Virus record (IMG/VR): IMGVR_UViG_3300008450_000146
Span: 1-37,947 of that record
DNA: 37,947 nucleotides
Origin: a virus
Strand: one strand, 5' to 3'
Positions 1-8,790 of the stretch are shown here, in pieces. A model generated the notes under the pieces. It had not been told where the DNA came from. It did no database searches and saw nothing but the letters and a program-made list of their open reading frames with translations. The first letter of the stretch is position 1, and each line of letters begins with the position of its first letter. Both the position numbers and the translations under genes were made by a program.

Positions 1-1998
1 ACCATGGGCACAGTCACAAGCGTGACGGCTGGAACCGGCCTTTCTGGTGGCCCAATCACATCAACGGGATCTTTGGCTGTTGTGTATGGAACAACAGCAG
101 GCACAGCCGCTCAAGGAAATGACGCTAGGTTTGGCACCATTCCAGAAGCAAGTACGCTGAACCCATCTCCAGATTCCAACTCTCCGGTTATCGGAACCAG
201 CACAGATTTTGCGCGAGCAGATCATTCGCATCCAAAAGCAGTCACCAGCATTACCGGTGACGTTGTTGGATCTGGGGCTGAGACAATCACCGCTTCGCTT
301 GTTTCAATTACCTCTGCTCAGACAAATGTTGGTGGAATCAATCAGATTCCCCAGATCAGTGTTGATGCCAAAGGCCGTGTGACAAGCTTGACGGCAATTG
401 CAAATCCCCAAACTGCAATCACCTCTTTGACAGGTGATGTTATTGCCACTGGACCTGGGGCCGTGTCTGCGCAGTTGTCTGCCTCTGGAGTTGCTGCTGG
501 AACTTACGGCTATGGATCCACTGGCAAAGTTGGATCAATCACAGTTGATGCAAAAGGGCGGATTGGATCTGCAAGTGAATCGACTATCGTGCTTCCAGTG
601 GAAAAGGAATCCAGCACAAATGTTGCGGTTGGATACGGATTAAAGACTTTTGCGTTTTCAAACAACACAGGAGTCAATCCATACTTTTCTACTCAACCTG
701 TTACAATAACAGCAACAAACGGGCAGAGGTGGATGTCTGGATTTGTTGTTGGTTCGTCAGCATCTTCTGTACAGGTTAATGTTACCTCCTGTTTTCCAAC
801 TGGTGAAGTCTCATTTAACTCTTGGAGAATTAGGCCAGGTTTAAATTTGCCAATTGATCTTGTGGGGGCAACTGCCGGCCAAGTATTGGCGTTTGATGGC
901 ATTGGAAGATTGATTCCAAGCTCTGGTGGCAGCGCAAACGCAACTGCCATTCAAGGCCGGCCTGTTTCGGGGAATGCTCCTGACACTGGGAATGCCTTGG
1001 TTTGGAGCGGCTCAGAATGGCAGCCCTCTGTGGTTTCTGGAGGCGGAACTTCCACAATTTGGAACTCTACTACCACTTACGAGCCTGGGCAGATTGTAAC
1101 CACCTCAAGCTCAGATCCGGCTTGGGTTTGCGTTATTCAAAACACAGATAGCCAGCCCAATATTTCAAACTCATTTTGGAGTCCAATTGTAGCAAACGCA
1201 TTTCAGCTTCAGGGCTACGATGTAAGCTCAAACATTCCAAGTGACGGAGATGCACTTGTTTGGGATGACTCTTTGCAGCAGTGGAAGCCAACTGCTGGAG
1301 GAGCAGGGGCAGACGCAACATCTATACGGGGAACTGAAGTAACCACAACGGCTCCAACCACTGGGCAGAGCTTGGTTTACGATGGAGCTAATTATGCTCC
1401 AAGCCTAGCGGATGCAGGCAAACTTCAAGGCACTGAAATTCTATCTGGGATTACTCCGGCAGAGTCTCAGGTGCTTACTTGGGGGCTTAAAGATCCGATA
1501 AATCCTTCATCCGGATATGCATGGAGGCCCAGCGGGGCAAACGCTGTTGAATTGCAGGGGGATCCCATTTCTGCAACCGCTCCAAGCGTTGGGCAAATTT
1601 TAAAGTTTGTAACAGGCGAAGACTCCATTAATCGCTGGACTCCAGCAGACGCTTCGACAAACGCCACCCAGCTACAGTCCACTCCAATTTCTGGAGCTAC
1701 TCCAAGCGCTGGCCAGTTCCTGTCACTTGTAGTAGGTGAAGATTCCGTTGGCAGATGGACTCCTGTTGCTAACCCAAGCAATGGAAATGCAACATCACTG
1801 CAATCTACTGCGGTGTCTGCAACTGCTCCAGCAGCTACGCAGGGGCTTGTTTTTAATGGAACAAATTGGACTCCTACGGATGTTTTAAACGTTTCCGCCT
1901 ACTCTGGCTCTCCAAGCAACGCAAGTAGTAATGCTGGCTGGATTCAAATAATTATACCAGGAGTGTCTACTCCAACCTTTATTCCGATTTACCAGTAA
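1..1998 (+). CDS. Tail fibre / adhesin, 5' end cut by window edge
   Basis: The reading frame is open to the left edge and ends with TAA at 1996-1998. An ATG lies at 4, but it is unlikely to be the true start. The sequence after it (GTVTSVTAGTGLSGG) matches residues 41 onward of the next gene, whose first 40 residues look like a virion-attachment segment, so about 39 codons are probably missing. The visible 664 residues are rich in Ser, Thr, Gly and Ala. They contain several diverged repeats of the type LQGxxISxxxPxxGQxLxW...W.P (residues about 315-625), as in beta-rich trimeric fibres. No enzymatic motif is seen. The likely role is host attachment at the tail; the receptor is unknown. It runs directly into its paralogue with 3 bases between them. 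Confidence 0.8.
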   Translation, partial: TMGTVTSVTAGTGLSGGPITSTGSLAVVYGTTAGTAAQGNDARFGTIPEASTLNPSPDSNSPVIGTSTDFARADHSHPKAVTSITGDVVGSGAETITASLVSITSAQTNVGGINQIPQISVDAKGRVTSLTAIANPQTAITSLTGDVIATGPGAVSAQLSASGVAAGTYGYGSTGKVGSITVDAKGRIGSASESTIVLPVEKESSTNVAVGYGLKTFAFSNNTGVNPYFSTQPVTITATNGQRWMSGFVVGSSASSVQVNVTSCFPTGEVSFNSWRIRPGLNLPIDLVGATAGQVLAFDGIGRLIPSSGGSANATAIQGRPVSGNAPDTGNALVWSGSEWQPSVVSGGGTSTIWNSTTTYEPGQIVTTSSSDPAWVCVIQNTDSQPNISNSFWSPIVANAFQLQGYDVSSNIPSDGDALVWDDSLQQWKPTAGGAGADATSIRGTEVTTTAPTTGQSLVYDGANYAPSLADAGKLQGTEILSGITPAESQVLTWGLKDPINPSSGYAWRPSGANAVELQGDPISATAPSVGQILKFVTGEDSINRWTPADASTNATQLQSTPISGATPSAGQFLSLVVGEDSVGRWTPVANPSNGNATSLQSTAVSATAPAATQGLVFNGTNWTPTDVLNVSAYSGSPSNASSNAGWIQIIIPGVSTPTFIPIYQ

Positions 1999-2001
1999 TT
2001 T

Positions 2002-3309
2002 ATGGCTGACGTTAAAATCTCTCAACTTCCGCCGGCCACCAGTGTTGCCGATGCAGACATTTTGGTGATCAACCAGGGTGGCGTTACTAAACGGGTGGCG
2101 CGCAGCCTTGTAAAGAATCCTGGCACTGTTACCAGCATCACTGCCGGCACGGGCTTGTCTGGCAGCACGATTACCACCTCCGGCTCTATTGCTGTTGTCT
2201 ACGGATCTTCAGCTAACACGGCCGCTCAAGGCAATGACAGCCGACTGTCTGATGCCCGTGTTCCAACTGGAGCCGCGGGCGGGGATCTCAGCGGAACGTA
2301 TCCAAACCCAACACTGAATACGGTGGCCGTGAACAAGGGTGGCACGGGGCAGACAACCTACACAGATGGGCAGCTTCTCATTGGCAACAGCACTGGTAAC
2401 ACGCTGACCAAGGCTGCCTTGACTGCTGGAACTGGGATCACGATCACCAACGCTGCTGGTGCAATTACGATTGCTGAGACAAATCAGACAAACGTACAGA
2501 CGTTCACTACGAGTGGCACTTGGACAAAGCCCGCTGGGGCGGTGGCTGTTGACGTTGTTGTGATCTCAGCCGGTGGCGGTGGCGGCTCTGGTCGCAAAGC
2601 GGGCGTTGGATCTCAGGCATCAGGCGGTGGCGGTGGCGGTGGCGGGTCGTATTCTTTTCGCAACATTGCCGCTGCATTACTGGGGGCAACTGAAACTGTT
2701 ACTGTTGGAAGTGGTGGAACTGGAGGTGCTTCCGTTACGATTAATAGCACAAACGGAAATGTTGGGGTAAATGGAGGAAACTCTTCTTTTGGAACGTGGA
2801 TACAAGTGACAGGTGGCGGAGGTGCTGGGACTGCAACAACCGCAAGTGGACCTGCTGGGGCTTCTTCAAGTGCCCGCGCCATGTTTCAGGGGGCTAACGG
2901 ATCAGCTGGCTCGGGCGGCGCAGGAGCCCTTTCTAGTGGATCAAATACAACTGTTGGAGGCGCAGGTGGAGGCGCAGGTGGAGGGCTTCCAATTTCTGCA
3001 ACGGTTGGATTTATTGGCAGCTCGGGAGGAACGCAGCTTGGAACTTGGTTTACTGGCGGCACTGCATCAGGGGGAGCAATTGGGGGCAATGGTGGATCTG
3101 CTCCAAGTGTCACAGTAGGCTTTGCTGCTAGTGGCAGCGCAGGCGCAGGTGGAGGCTCTAGCGTTGCCGGAAACGCAGGCAACGGGGGAAATGGAGGACT
3201 TTACGGAGGCGGTGGAGGTGGTGGCGGTGGCGGGCTTGATGGTGTTGGAAACTCTGGCGCTGGCGGGAATGGAGCAGACGGCATTGTTGTTGTTGTAACC
3301 TACTTCTAA
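2002..3309 (+). CDS. Tail adhesin with glycine-rich C-terminal domain
   Basis: This 435-residue protein has three parts. Residues 1-40 are a short N-terminal segment (MADVKISQLPPAT...). Residues 41-75 repeat the module that opens the preceding gene (GTVTSITAGTGLSG...AAQGNDSRL). From about residue 190 it becomes an extreme Gly/Ser domain with long Gly runs, ending GADGIVVVVTYF. Gly-rich C-termini with this ending are common in phage receptor-binding proteins, and polyglycine-II sandwich adhesins (S16 gp38 type) are the best-studied analogue; that structural link is inference. The ATG at 2002 is chosen because it follows the previous stop by 3 bases and gives the natural N-terminus. No good Shine-Dalgarno sequence precedes it. 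The Gly domain probably contacts the host. Confidence 0.8.
   Translation: MADVKISQLPPATSVADADILVINQGGVTKRVARSLVKNPGTVTSITAGTGLSGSTITTSGSIAVVYGSSANTAAQGNDSRLSDARVPTGAAGGDLSGTYPNPTLNTVAVNKGGTGQTTYTDGQLLIGNSTGNTLTKAALTAGTGITITNAAGAITIAETNQTNVQTFTTSGTWTKPAGAVAVDVVVISAGGGGGSGRKAGVGSQASGGGGGGGGSYSFRNIAAALLGATETVTVGSGGTGGASVTINSTNGNVGVNGGNSSFGTWIQVTGGGGAGTATTASGPAGASSSARAMFQGANGSAGSGGAGALSSGSNTTVGGAGGGAGGGLPISATVGFIGSSGGTQLGTWFTGGTASGGAIGGNGGSAPSVTVGFAASGSAGAGGGSSVAGNAGNGGNGGLYGGGGGGGGGGLDGVGNSGAGGNGADGIVVVVTYF
2571..2646 (+). repeat. GGTGGC/GGCGGT microsatellite tracts in the adhesin gene
   Basis: Two tracts of GGTGGC-type 3/6-base repeats (2571-2586 and 2623-2645) encode Gly runs. A third lies at about 3205-3234. 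Because the unit is a multiple of three, slippage changes Gly-run length without a frameshift. Confidence 0.7.
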
Positions 3310-3311
3310 GC

Positions 3312-3500
3312 ATGAGATACGCTATTGTTGATGATGCCACCAAGGTGGTGCAAAACGTCATTGTCTGGGACGGGGTAACACCTTTCACTCCTCCCGCTGG
3401 AACCACTCTTGTGAATGTCGATGGCATTCCTTGTGGTCCCGGCTGGATTCAGCAACCTGACGGCTCATTCATTCCTCCTCCTGAAGAGTCCAATGGCTAA
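3312..3500 (+). CDS. Small tail-associated protein (fibre assembly-like)
   Basis: This 62-residue protein starts MRYAIVDDATKVVQNVIVWDG and continues with a Pro-rich, Trp-containing tail (PAGTTLV...GPGWIQQPDGSFIPPP). That pattern (short beta-rich start, N-VIVWDG, then GPGW...DGxFxxP) is typical of small proteins encoded just after fibre genes in many phages, sometimes annotated as tail fibre assembly or chaperone-like; the exact role is not known. It begins 2 bases after the adhesin stop and overlaps the next gene by 8 bases, so it is probably translated with the adhesin. Confidence 0.6.
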   Translation: MRYAIVDDATKVVQNVIVWDGVTPFTPPAGTTLVNVDGIPCGPGWIQQPDGSFIPPPEESNG

Positions 3501-3753
3501 AAAGCAGGTCAACCTCTCTGTGTCCAAAGGCGAGAAGCTGCCTGTCTCTAAAGGAGCAGGGCTGACCGCCAAGGGACGAGCCAAGTACAACGCTGCTACT
3601 GGCAGCAATCTCAAGGCTCCTGCTCCTAATCCAAAGACAGACACAGACAAGGGTCGCAAGAAGTCCTTCTGCGCTCGCATGGCTGGCGTTGTGGCTAAGG
3701 CCAAGGGGCCGGCAGAGCGAGCCAAGGCAAGCATGAGACGCTGGAAGTGCTGA
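3493..3753 (+). CDS. Small basic conserved phage protein (DUF6321-like)
   Basis: An 86-residue Lys/Arg-rich protein. The start at 3493 (MAKKQVNLSVSKG) is chosen over the in-frame ATG at 3415 because the upstream part would lie wholly inside the previous gene. Recognisable blocks are GLTAKGRAKYNAATGSNLKAP at residues 23-43 and KSFCARMAGV near 62, followed by an Arg-rich end with RRWKC. This combination matches a family seen widely in aquatic and other phages, recalled as DUF6321; the assignment is from memory. Function is unknown; the charge suggests nucleic-acid or virion binding. Confidence 0.65.
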   Translation: MAKKQVNLSVSKGEKLPVSKGAGLTAKGRAKYNAATGSNLKAPAPNPKTDTDKGRKKSFCARMAGVVAKAKGPAERAKASMRRWKC

Positions 3754-3757
3754 TTTT

Positions 3758-3922
3758 ATGGAACGATTCATCAACCACATTCTGGATCAGGTGGCAGGCC
3801 AGGGTTTGTCCATGGCATTCACCATCGTTGCCGTCTACTACTTGTACGGCAAGATCAAGGAGTGTGAGGCTGATCGTAAAGCGCTTTGGGAGCGATTGTT
3901 TGAGCACACGGAACAAAAATGA
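3758..3922 (+). CDS. Small membrane protein, holin-like candidate 1
   Basis: A 54-residue protein. It has a short amphipathic N-terminus (MERFINHILDQVAG), one hydrophobic stretch at about residues 16-32 (LSMAFTIVAVYYLYGK), and a charged C-terminal helix (KECEADRKALWERLFEH). The ATG at 3758 fills the gap between the previous gene and the next one, with which it overlaps by 4 bases (ATGA). One membrane segment plus a charged tail beside a second membrane protein and an endolysin suggests a holin, antiholin or pinholin partner. Sequence alone does not say which. Confidence 0.6.
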   Translation: MERFINHILDQVAGQGLSMAFTIVAVYYLYGKIKECEADRKALWERLFEHTEQK

Positions 3923-4095
3923 ACCTACTTAAAAACTATCTCCGGCAACCTTCAACATGGCTTGGCCTTGCTAAAATTGGAGCCGCTGCTGGCATCTATT
4001 CCATCGGAATTGGTAATGCTGTCGCAAGTGCTGTTGTCAGCATTTTTGGCTTGGTGGACGTCATTCGCAATGAGCACCGTTCCAGCAAATCCTAA
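3919..4095 (+). CDS. Small membrane protein, holin-like candidate 2
   Basis: A 58-residue protein starting MNLLKNYLRQPSTWLGLAKI. A long hydrophobic, Gly/Ala-rich stretch spans about residues 14-48 (WLGLAKIGAAAGIYSIG...AVVSIFGLVDVI), enough for one long or two short membrane helices, and the end is charged (RNEHRSSKS). The shape fits phage holins that accumulate in the inner membrane and release the endolysin. The start overlaps the upstream stop (ATGA), and the 3' end overlaps the endolysin start by 26 bases, so the three genes are likely coupled in translation. Confidence 0.65.
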   Translation: MNLLKNYLRQPSTWLGLAKIGAAAGIYSIGIGNAVASAVVSIFGLVDVIRNEHRSSKS

Positions 4096-4612
4096 CTTTG
4101 AGCGGGCACTTAAGTTCGTGCTCGATGTAGAAGGCGGATACTTTAACCACCCACACGACAAGGGTGGAAAGACAAACCGCGGCATTCTCCAGCGTGAGTA
4201 CGACAAGTACCGCGACAACCGGCAGGAGAGCCGGCGCTGCGTAAAGGAGATCAGTGACGAGGAGCTAGAGGACATATATTACAACGACTATTGGGTACCT
4301 GGCAGGTGCTACAAGATGCCCTGGCCGCTCTATGCTGTTCATTTTGATGGCTGCGTTAACACTGGTGTGGGCCAGGCATCAAAGTTCCTTCAGAGGGCTG
4401 TGGGTGCCGGTGACGATGGTGTGATCGGGCCAAAGACAATCATGGCTTTGGAGGACAAAATAAACGACATCGGTGTCGATGCCATCTGCGCCTCCATCAT
4501 GCAGCAGCGAATTGACTTCTACAAGCTGCTGGCAAAGCTGGATTCCACGCAACTTTCGTTCAGTAATGGCTGGAGCAATCGTTTGGAAAAGCTTAAAAAC
4601 TACATCGCATGA
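4070..4612 (+). CDS. Endolysin, GH108-type muramidase with peptidoglycan-binding domain
   Basis: A 180-residue enzyme that cleaves peptidoglycan at lysis. The N-terminal domain carries the family signature EGGYFNHPHDKGGKTNRGI (residues 21-39); Glu21 is the expected catalytic acid of glycoside hydrolase family 108. The C-terminal part (about 105-175) has FLQRAVGAGDDGVIGPKT, typical of the PG_binding_3 domain that accompanies GH108. The start at 4070 (MSTVPANPNFERAL) gives the usual family N-terminus. The same frame is open to 3962 and would add a hydrophobic leader, but that part overlaps the holin gene. With no export signal in the short form, a holin is needed for release. Confidence 0.9.
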   Translation: MSTVPANPNFERALKFVLDVEGGYFNHPHDKGGKTNRGILQREYDKYRDNRQESRRCVKEISDEELEDIYYNDYWVPGRCYKMPWPLYAVHFDGCVNTGVGQASKFLQRAVGAGDDGVIGPKTIMALEDKINDIGVDAICASIMQQRIDFYKLLAKLDSTQLSFSNGWSNRLEKLKNYIA

Positions 4613-4842
4613 GCAAGCTCACTATCGCACTGGGATCCCTTTTGGGAGGAACTGGAAAAGAATACTGCCCAGACTGTGGCTGCGACATGAAGTCGAACGG
4701 CACCTGTCCTGAGTGTGGCTACGGAGAGGAAGAAGAAGGTGAGGACGAAGGCGGGGAAATGGACGTGCAGGCAATCATGGACATCCGTGATGACCTCCAG
4801 CGTGTTGTGGAAAAGCTTGGTAGGCTGATCTCAAAGGACTAA
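4609..4842 (+). CDS. Small zinc-ribbon protein
   Basis: A 77-residue protein with two CxxC pairs (CPDCGCDMKSNGTCPECGYG, residues 20-39) that should bind one zinc ion. A strongly acidic run (EEEEGEDEGGE) and a C-terminal helix (IMDIRDDLQRVVEKLGRLI) follow. It overlaps the endolysin stop (ATGA), and its own stop overlaps the next gene's start. Small zinc-ribbon proteins are frequent in phage late operons; no specific function can be assigned. The C-terminal helix could be a dimer or partner contact. Confidence 0.7.
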   Translation: MSKLTIALGSLLGGTGKEYCPDCGCDMKSNGTCPECGYGEEEEGEDEGGEMDVQAIMDIRDDLQRVVEKLGRLISKD

Positions 4843-7034
4843 TGGCACAGGAAGAAAGCCAGATTGCAGTTGAGTCCGATAACAACTTTATCGGCTTTTC
4901 TTCGCGCCTTGATCCTTCAAATCTAAGCCCAGGCTACTCGCAGTCCTCAAAGAACATGAGGCTGCAACGCGGATCGGCACAGCCCAGAAAAGGCTGCGAG
5001 CGACTCACCTCTGACGAGTACAACGTACTGATGCAGAGTGGATCCGGCTACTACATCGACAAGAACGGACAGGATAACATCGTCCTTCTGTTTAGCGATG
5101 GAATGGTGCTGTACAACACTCAGAAGAAAACATTCTCGCAAAAGTACACGTTTCCGACTGGGCGCTACCTCACTGTTGGCGAGCTTTCTTCCCAGCAAGC
5201 CTCATACACCTCTACGCCAACTCCAGGATTTTACACTGGCAACATTTCTGTTCAGACTACAATCGGCTTAAACGTTGGAGATAAAATCAAGGTTGGATAC
5301 GGAACAACTAGCCCAACGTTCCAATATCAAGAGTACACGATTTCCGCGCTAAACGGGACTGTCATATCTTATGAATACGAAAGTGCCGCACCCAGAAGTG
5401 GCACAGTATCGCTTTTGATTTCTTCGTTTTCTTTTCAGCCTGAAATAGTACAGGCACTCAACAATCTTTACATTTTTAGGGGAGTTGCTGGCAGCACTGT
5501 TTCAGCAACAATAACCAATCCATCAGTTAGTGCCGGACAGACAATTTCTGTTACTGTTACTACCATTAATCCAAATGGGTTTAGGGTTGGATCAGAGGTA
5601 AACATAATTGATGTAGTAGCTCCGTACTCTCACGATTATTTTCACAGAAACGTAGTTGTGGCTTCAATCATAAGCCCAAATCAATTTACGTTTTCTTTTA
5701 CCAATAATACTGGGTCTACAATTCAAGCCCACACAAACATTACTGGGTTTGAAGTGCAGCAGGCAAATCCGCCACTGTTGTGGGATGGCGTATCAAACGC
5801 ACTTACGTTTGTTGATCAGACAGGAATCAACGCAGACAACGTAACTTATCCACTTCCTCCTGGAGAGTTTGGCCTGTATTTTCAAAACAGGATAATCGTA
5901 AAAACAAAAAACACTGAGATAATTGCAACCGATATTTTAAGCGACAATTACGATCCGCTTAATACGTTTGTGATTAATCAAGGTGGCAACGATAGCATCG
6001 TTGGAGTGCTACCATGGATTGAAAACCAATTTTTGGTATTCATGTCCAAGTCAATTTACGTTGCTTACGTTGATCCTAGGTTTGATGAGACAACTCCAGA
6101 TCAAAGCCAAGTAACTGTAGTTACCACAGAAGTAGGATGCCTAGCGCGGCACAGCATCGTGCCGGCTGGTCAGTTTGTCTTTTTCTTCAGTGGCAAGGGA
6201 GTCCACATGTTGACTCCGCAGCTTGACCTTAAACTGGTCGGGAACACAATGCCGCTCAGTGAACCTATTGATGACTACTTTGACACTGTCAACTTTGACT
6301 ACGCCAAAAAGGTAACAGCAATCTACTTTGACAACCGGTTCTTTATTGCGTTTCCGGTTAATGGAGGAATCAAGAACAACTCCATTTTGGTGTACAACAC
6401 GCTCAACAAGGCCTGGGAGAGCATAGACACCTATCCTGAGGGGATGTACATCGACAAGTTTGTCCCCGCCTTCTACAACAACAAGCGCCGGTTGTTCATT
6501 ATTGCAAACGTTGGAAAGCCTGTGCAGTCTCCGCTTGTTGGCCCATTCCAGCCAGGGCAACCAACCACGTTCTTGGCCGGAGCTTACGGAGGCATCTTCC
6601 TTGCTGAAGAGCTAGAGGGAGGAGATGAGTTCCTTGGCACAACCGGATCTCCGCTGCTTCCATTTAACTTGCCGGCAACGCTCACGGATATTTCTTACAT
6701 CGTGACCCCAATTGATGCCCGTATCCGCTCAAGGGAGTACACGTTTGGCAGCCAGCTTACAAAGCGCTTCAGTAGGGCTGAGTTTAACTTCAGCAACACT
6801 ACCGGAGACGATGTCTCAATCTTTGTAACTGTTCACGATCCTGACTCGTCTGAAGAGATCCTGCGCTATGTCTTTACTGGATCGGCTCAAATTGATGGGA
6901 CTATTCGCCCAAGAATTGCAATGAGAGGAGTCGCAATTGAGACAGAGGTTGTTTTTAACTTGGGAAGACCGGCGTTGAAAAGCACCAGTGTGTATGCTAT
7001 CAACTCGAACAGGGCAATGATCACAGAAGAATAA
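4842..7034 (+). CDS. Large virion protein, possible tail nozzle/tubular-like component
   Basis: A 730-residue protein with many short beta-prone segments and no enzymatic motif. The N-terminus (NNFIGFSSRLDPSNLSPGYSQSSKNMRLQRGSAQPRKGC, residues about 15-53, contiguous blocks abbreviated) has the pattern SRxDPxxLxxGxxxxxxNxxxxxGxxxxRxG. That pattern opens large tail-tip proteins of several podovirus-like phages, where they form a beta-propeller-rich nozzle; this is inference, not proof. Start ATG 4842 has AAAGGA 7 bases upstream. Its position between lysis and fibre genes, in a continuous late transcript, supports a structural role. Confidence 0.6.
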   Translation: MAQEESQIAVESDNNFIGFSSRLDPSNLSPGYSQSSKNMRLQRGSAQPRKGCERLTSDEYNVLMQSGSGYYIDKNGQDNIVLLFSDGMVLYNTQKKTFSQKYTFPTGRYLTVGELSSQQASYTSTPTPGFYTGNISVQTTIGLNVGDKIKVGYGTTSPTFQYQEYTISALNGTVISYEYESAAPRSGTVSLLISSFSFQPEIVQALNNLYIFRGVAGSTVSATITNPSVSAGQTISVTVTTINPNGFRVGSEVNIIDVVAPYSHDYFHRNVVVASIISPNQFTFSFTNNTGSTIQAHTNITGFEVQQANPPLLWDGVSNALTFVDQTGINADNVTYPLPPGEFGLYFQNRIIVKTKNTEIIATDILSDNYDPLNTFVINQGGNDSIVGVLPWIENQFLVFMSKSIYVAYVDPRFDETTPDQSQVTVVTTEVGCLARHSIVPAGQFVFFFSGKGVHMLTPQLDLKLVGNTMPLSEPIDDYFDTVNFDYAKKVTAIYFDNRFFIAFPVNGGIKNNSILVYNTLNKAWESIDTYPEGMYIDKFVPAFYNNKRRLFIIANVGKPVQSPLVGPFQPGQPTTFLAGAYGGIFLAEELEGGDEFLGTTGSPLLPFNLPATLTDISYIVTPIDARIRSREYTFGSQLTKRFSRAEFNFSNTTGDDVSIFVTVHDPDSSEEILRYVFTGSAQIDGTIRPRIAMRGVAIETEVVFNLGRPALKSTSVYAINSNRAMITEE

Positions 7035-7035
7035 T

Positions 7036-8784
7036 ATGGCACAGATACAAGCTGGCGTAACATACGTTGATGGTGGGCAGGTGACCGCGGTTAACCTGAA
7101 TGCGCACGTCAACAATGCTGTTTTGGTTCCTGGGGCAATCACGTCCCAGGTTGCTGCGTCTTCGTGTACAACCAGCGATTCCTTGCTGATCGTTCAGGCT
7201 GGATCCCTGAAGCAGGCAACACTGTCTCAAGTTCAGACAGCCATAAATCCGTCTCTTGATCCCTATCTTCCTAAGAATGGATCGCAGCCGATGACCGGCT
7301 TGCTGACGCTTGCAAATGCCACTTTGACGTCTGGCCTCAATGCGACTCCAAAGTCTTATGTGGACAGCGGCTTGGCCACCAAGCAAAACAATCTGGGTTT
7401 TACTCCAGTCAATAAAGCGGGTGATACCAATGTTGGCGCTCTTTCTCTGAATGGAGCATTAACGCTTCCGCAAAATCCACAGAACCCACTAGAAGCCGCA
7501 ACGAAGCAATACGTTGACAGTGGGCTGGCAGGCAAACAAGCAAACCTTGGATTCACTCCGCTTAACAAGGCCGGAGACATCGCAACCGGAGACATTCTCG
7601 TTAACGGGCCATTGGCAAATCCAGCGGCTATGGTGCCAAAAAGCTACGTTGATACCAACTTGGCCAATGGCCTTGCTGGAAAGCAAAACGTGCTTGGCTT
7701 TACCCCACTAAACAAGGCTGGAGATACAGCTACAGGCGACATCTTGCTGGCTGGGCCACTGTCTTCTGCCTCTGCTGCCGTTCCTAAAAACTACGTCGAT
7801 TCTGGCCTAGCAGGAAAGCAGGCAAACCTTGGGTACACTCCCGTAAACAAGGCTGGAGACACTAACGTCGGAGCTATGACCTTTGCTGGAGCAGTGACAC
7901 TGCCGGCCCCAGATCCAAGCTCAAATCTTCAGGCAACGCACAAGCAGTACGTCGATGCCAGGGATGCCACAAGAATTCCTTTTGGAGGAGCAACCATTGG
8001 TGGCACCTACCTGTACACCGGTAATCTCCAAACAAGCACAGCCGCAACTTCCGCCAACGATGTCTTGAACAAGTCATTTTTTGACTCGTTTATCAGCACG
8101 ACTCCAAAGATTGCGGCATCTTGTTATTTCTTTACCGCAGTTGCATCGGCTCCAACCGTTATCATAGAGACAGGATACCTTCTTGTTAATGGCTCTAGGT
8201 CTGCAGGCTCTACGACTTTTACAGTCAACTATGACATTCTTGATCCAAGATATGAAAATAACTTTTTTCTTGCAGGGCAATACATTGGAATAAAGACGGG
8301 CACTTCAGGAATTACTGGAAAACTTTATCGCATAGAAAGCGTAAATTCCGTAGCAAAAACATTCACCATAATAACTACTGAATCAACAGTATTTAGTTCT
8401 CAAATTAAGTTAACTCTTGTTTTTGATTCAACAACAACGTCTGGAGGATACAACGTTAAAAGCGTTTATTGGGACAATACCGCAGTTTCAAAGTATTACG
8501 TTAATTACATTAACGATACAGACTCAGGCTCACCAAATCCTTCAGTCATAAATCCAAAGCTGTGTTTTCAGCTTGCTGGTAGTTCTAACCTTGCTGACAA
8601 CAATGGTTGTTTTGCAATGGCTATGAGGAATGTTGGAAGGACAATTAATAATTTTGGCCAAGATCAACCAGAAGGATTTGGAGCAACTTCTTTTGGTGCT
8701 CACATTGGATTTTTCTACAATGGAAGCAATGGTCAAGATAATGGGCTTGTGCTTGGAGCTTCATTTATCATTACGCACTTTTAA
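7036..8784 (+). CDS. Tail fibre with tandem YVDSGLAGKQ...FTPxNKAGD repeats
   Basis: A 582-residue fibre. After about 105 residues come four copies and one partial copy of a 45-52 residue unit: K-x-YVD-SGLAGKQ-xx-LGFTP-V/L-NKAGD followed by a variable stretch. This unit is common in phage collar and fibre proteins and builds an elongated trimeric shaft. The C-terminal 260 residues are Ser/Thr/Asn-rich and non-repetitive and probably form the distal binding domain. There is no chaperone or peptidase motif. It starts 1 base after the upstream stop and is followed by a 6-base gap to the internal-protein block. It is unrelated in sequence to the two fibres at the left end. Confidence 0.8.
   Translation: MAQIQAGVTYVDGGQVTAVNLNAHVNNAVLVPGAITSQVAASSCTTSDSLLIVQAGSLKQATLSQVQTAINPSLDPYLPKNGSQPMTGLLTLANATLTSGLNATPKSYVDSGLATKQNNLGFTPVNKAGDTNVGALSLNGALTLPQNPQNPLEAATKQYVDSGLAGKQANLGFTPLNKAGDIATGDILVNGPLANPAAMVPKSYVDTNLANGLAGKQNVLGFTPLNKAGDTATGDILLAGPLSSASAAVPKNYVDSGLAGKQANLGYTPVNKAGDTNVGAMTFAGAVTLPAPDPSSNLQATHKQYVDARDATRIPFGGATIGGTYLYTGNLQTSTAATSANDVLNKSFFDSFISTTPKIAASCYFFTAVASAPTVIIETGYLLVNGSRSAGSTTFTVNYDILDPRYENNFFLAGQYIGIKTGTSGITGKLYRIESVNSVAKTFTIITTESTVFSSQIKLTLVFDSTTTSGGYNVKSVYWDNTAVSKYYVNYINDTDSGSPNPSVINPKLCFQLAGSSNLADNNGCFAMAMRNVGRTINNFGQDQPEGFGATSFGAHIGFFYNGSNGQDNGLVLGASFIITHF
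7357..7965 (+). repeat. Tandem coding repeats in tail fibre gene
   Basis: Units begin near 7357, 7506, 7641, 7789 and 7945 (partial), each 135-156 bases, encoding YVD(S/T)...GKQ...LG(F/Y)TP(V/L)NKAGD. Such repeats can recombine to change shaft length. Confidence 0.75.
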
Positions 8785-8790
8785 GCTGAT

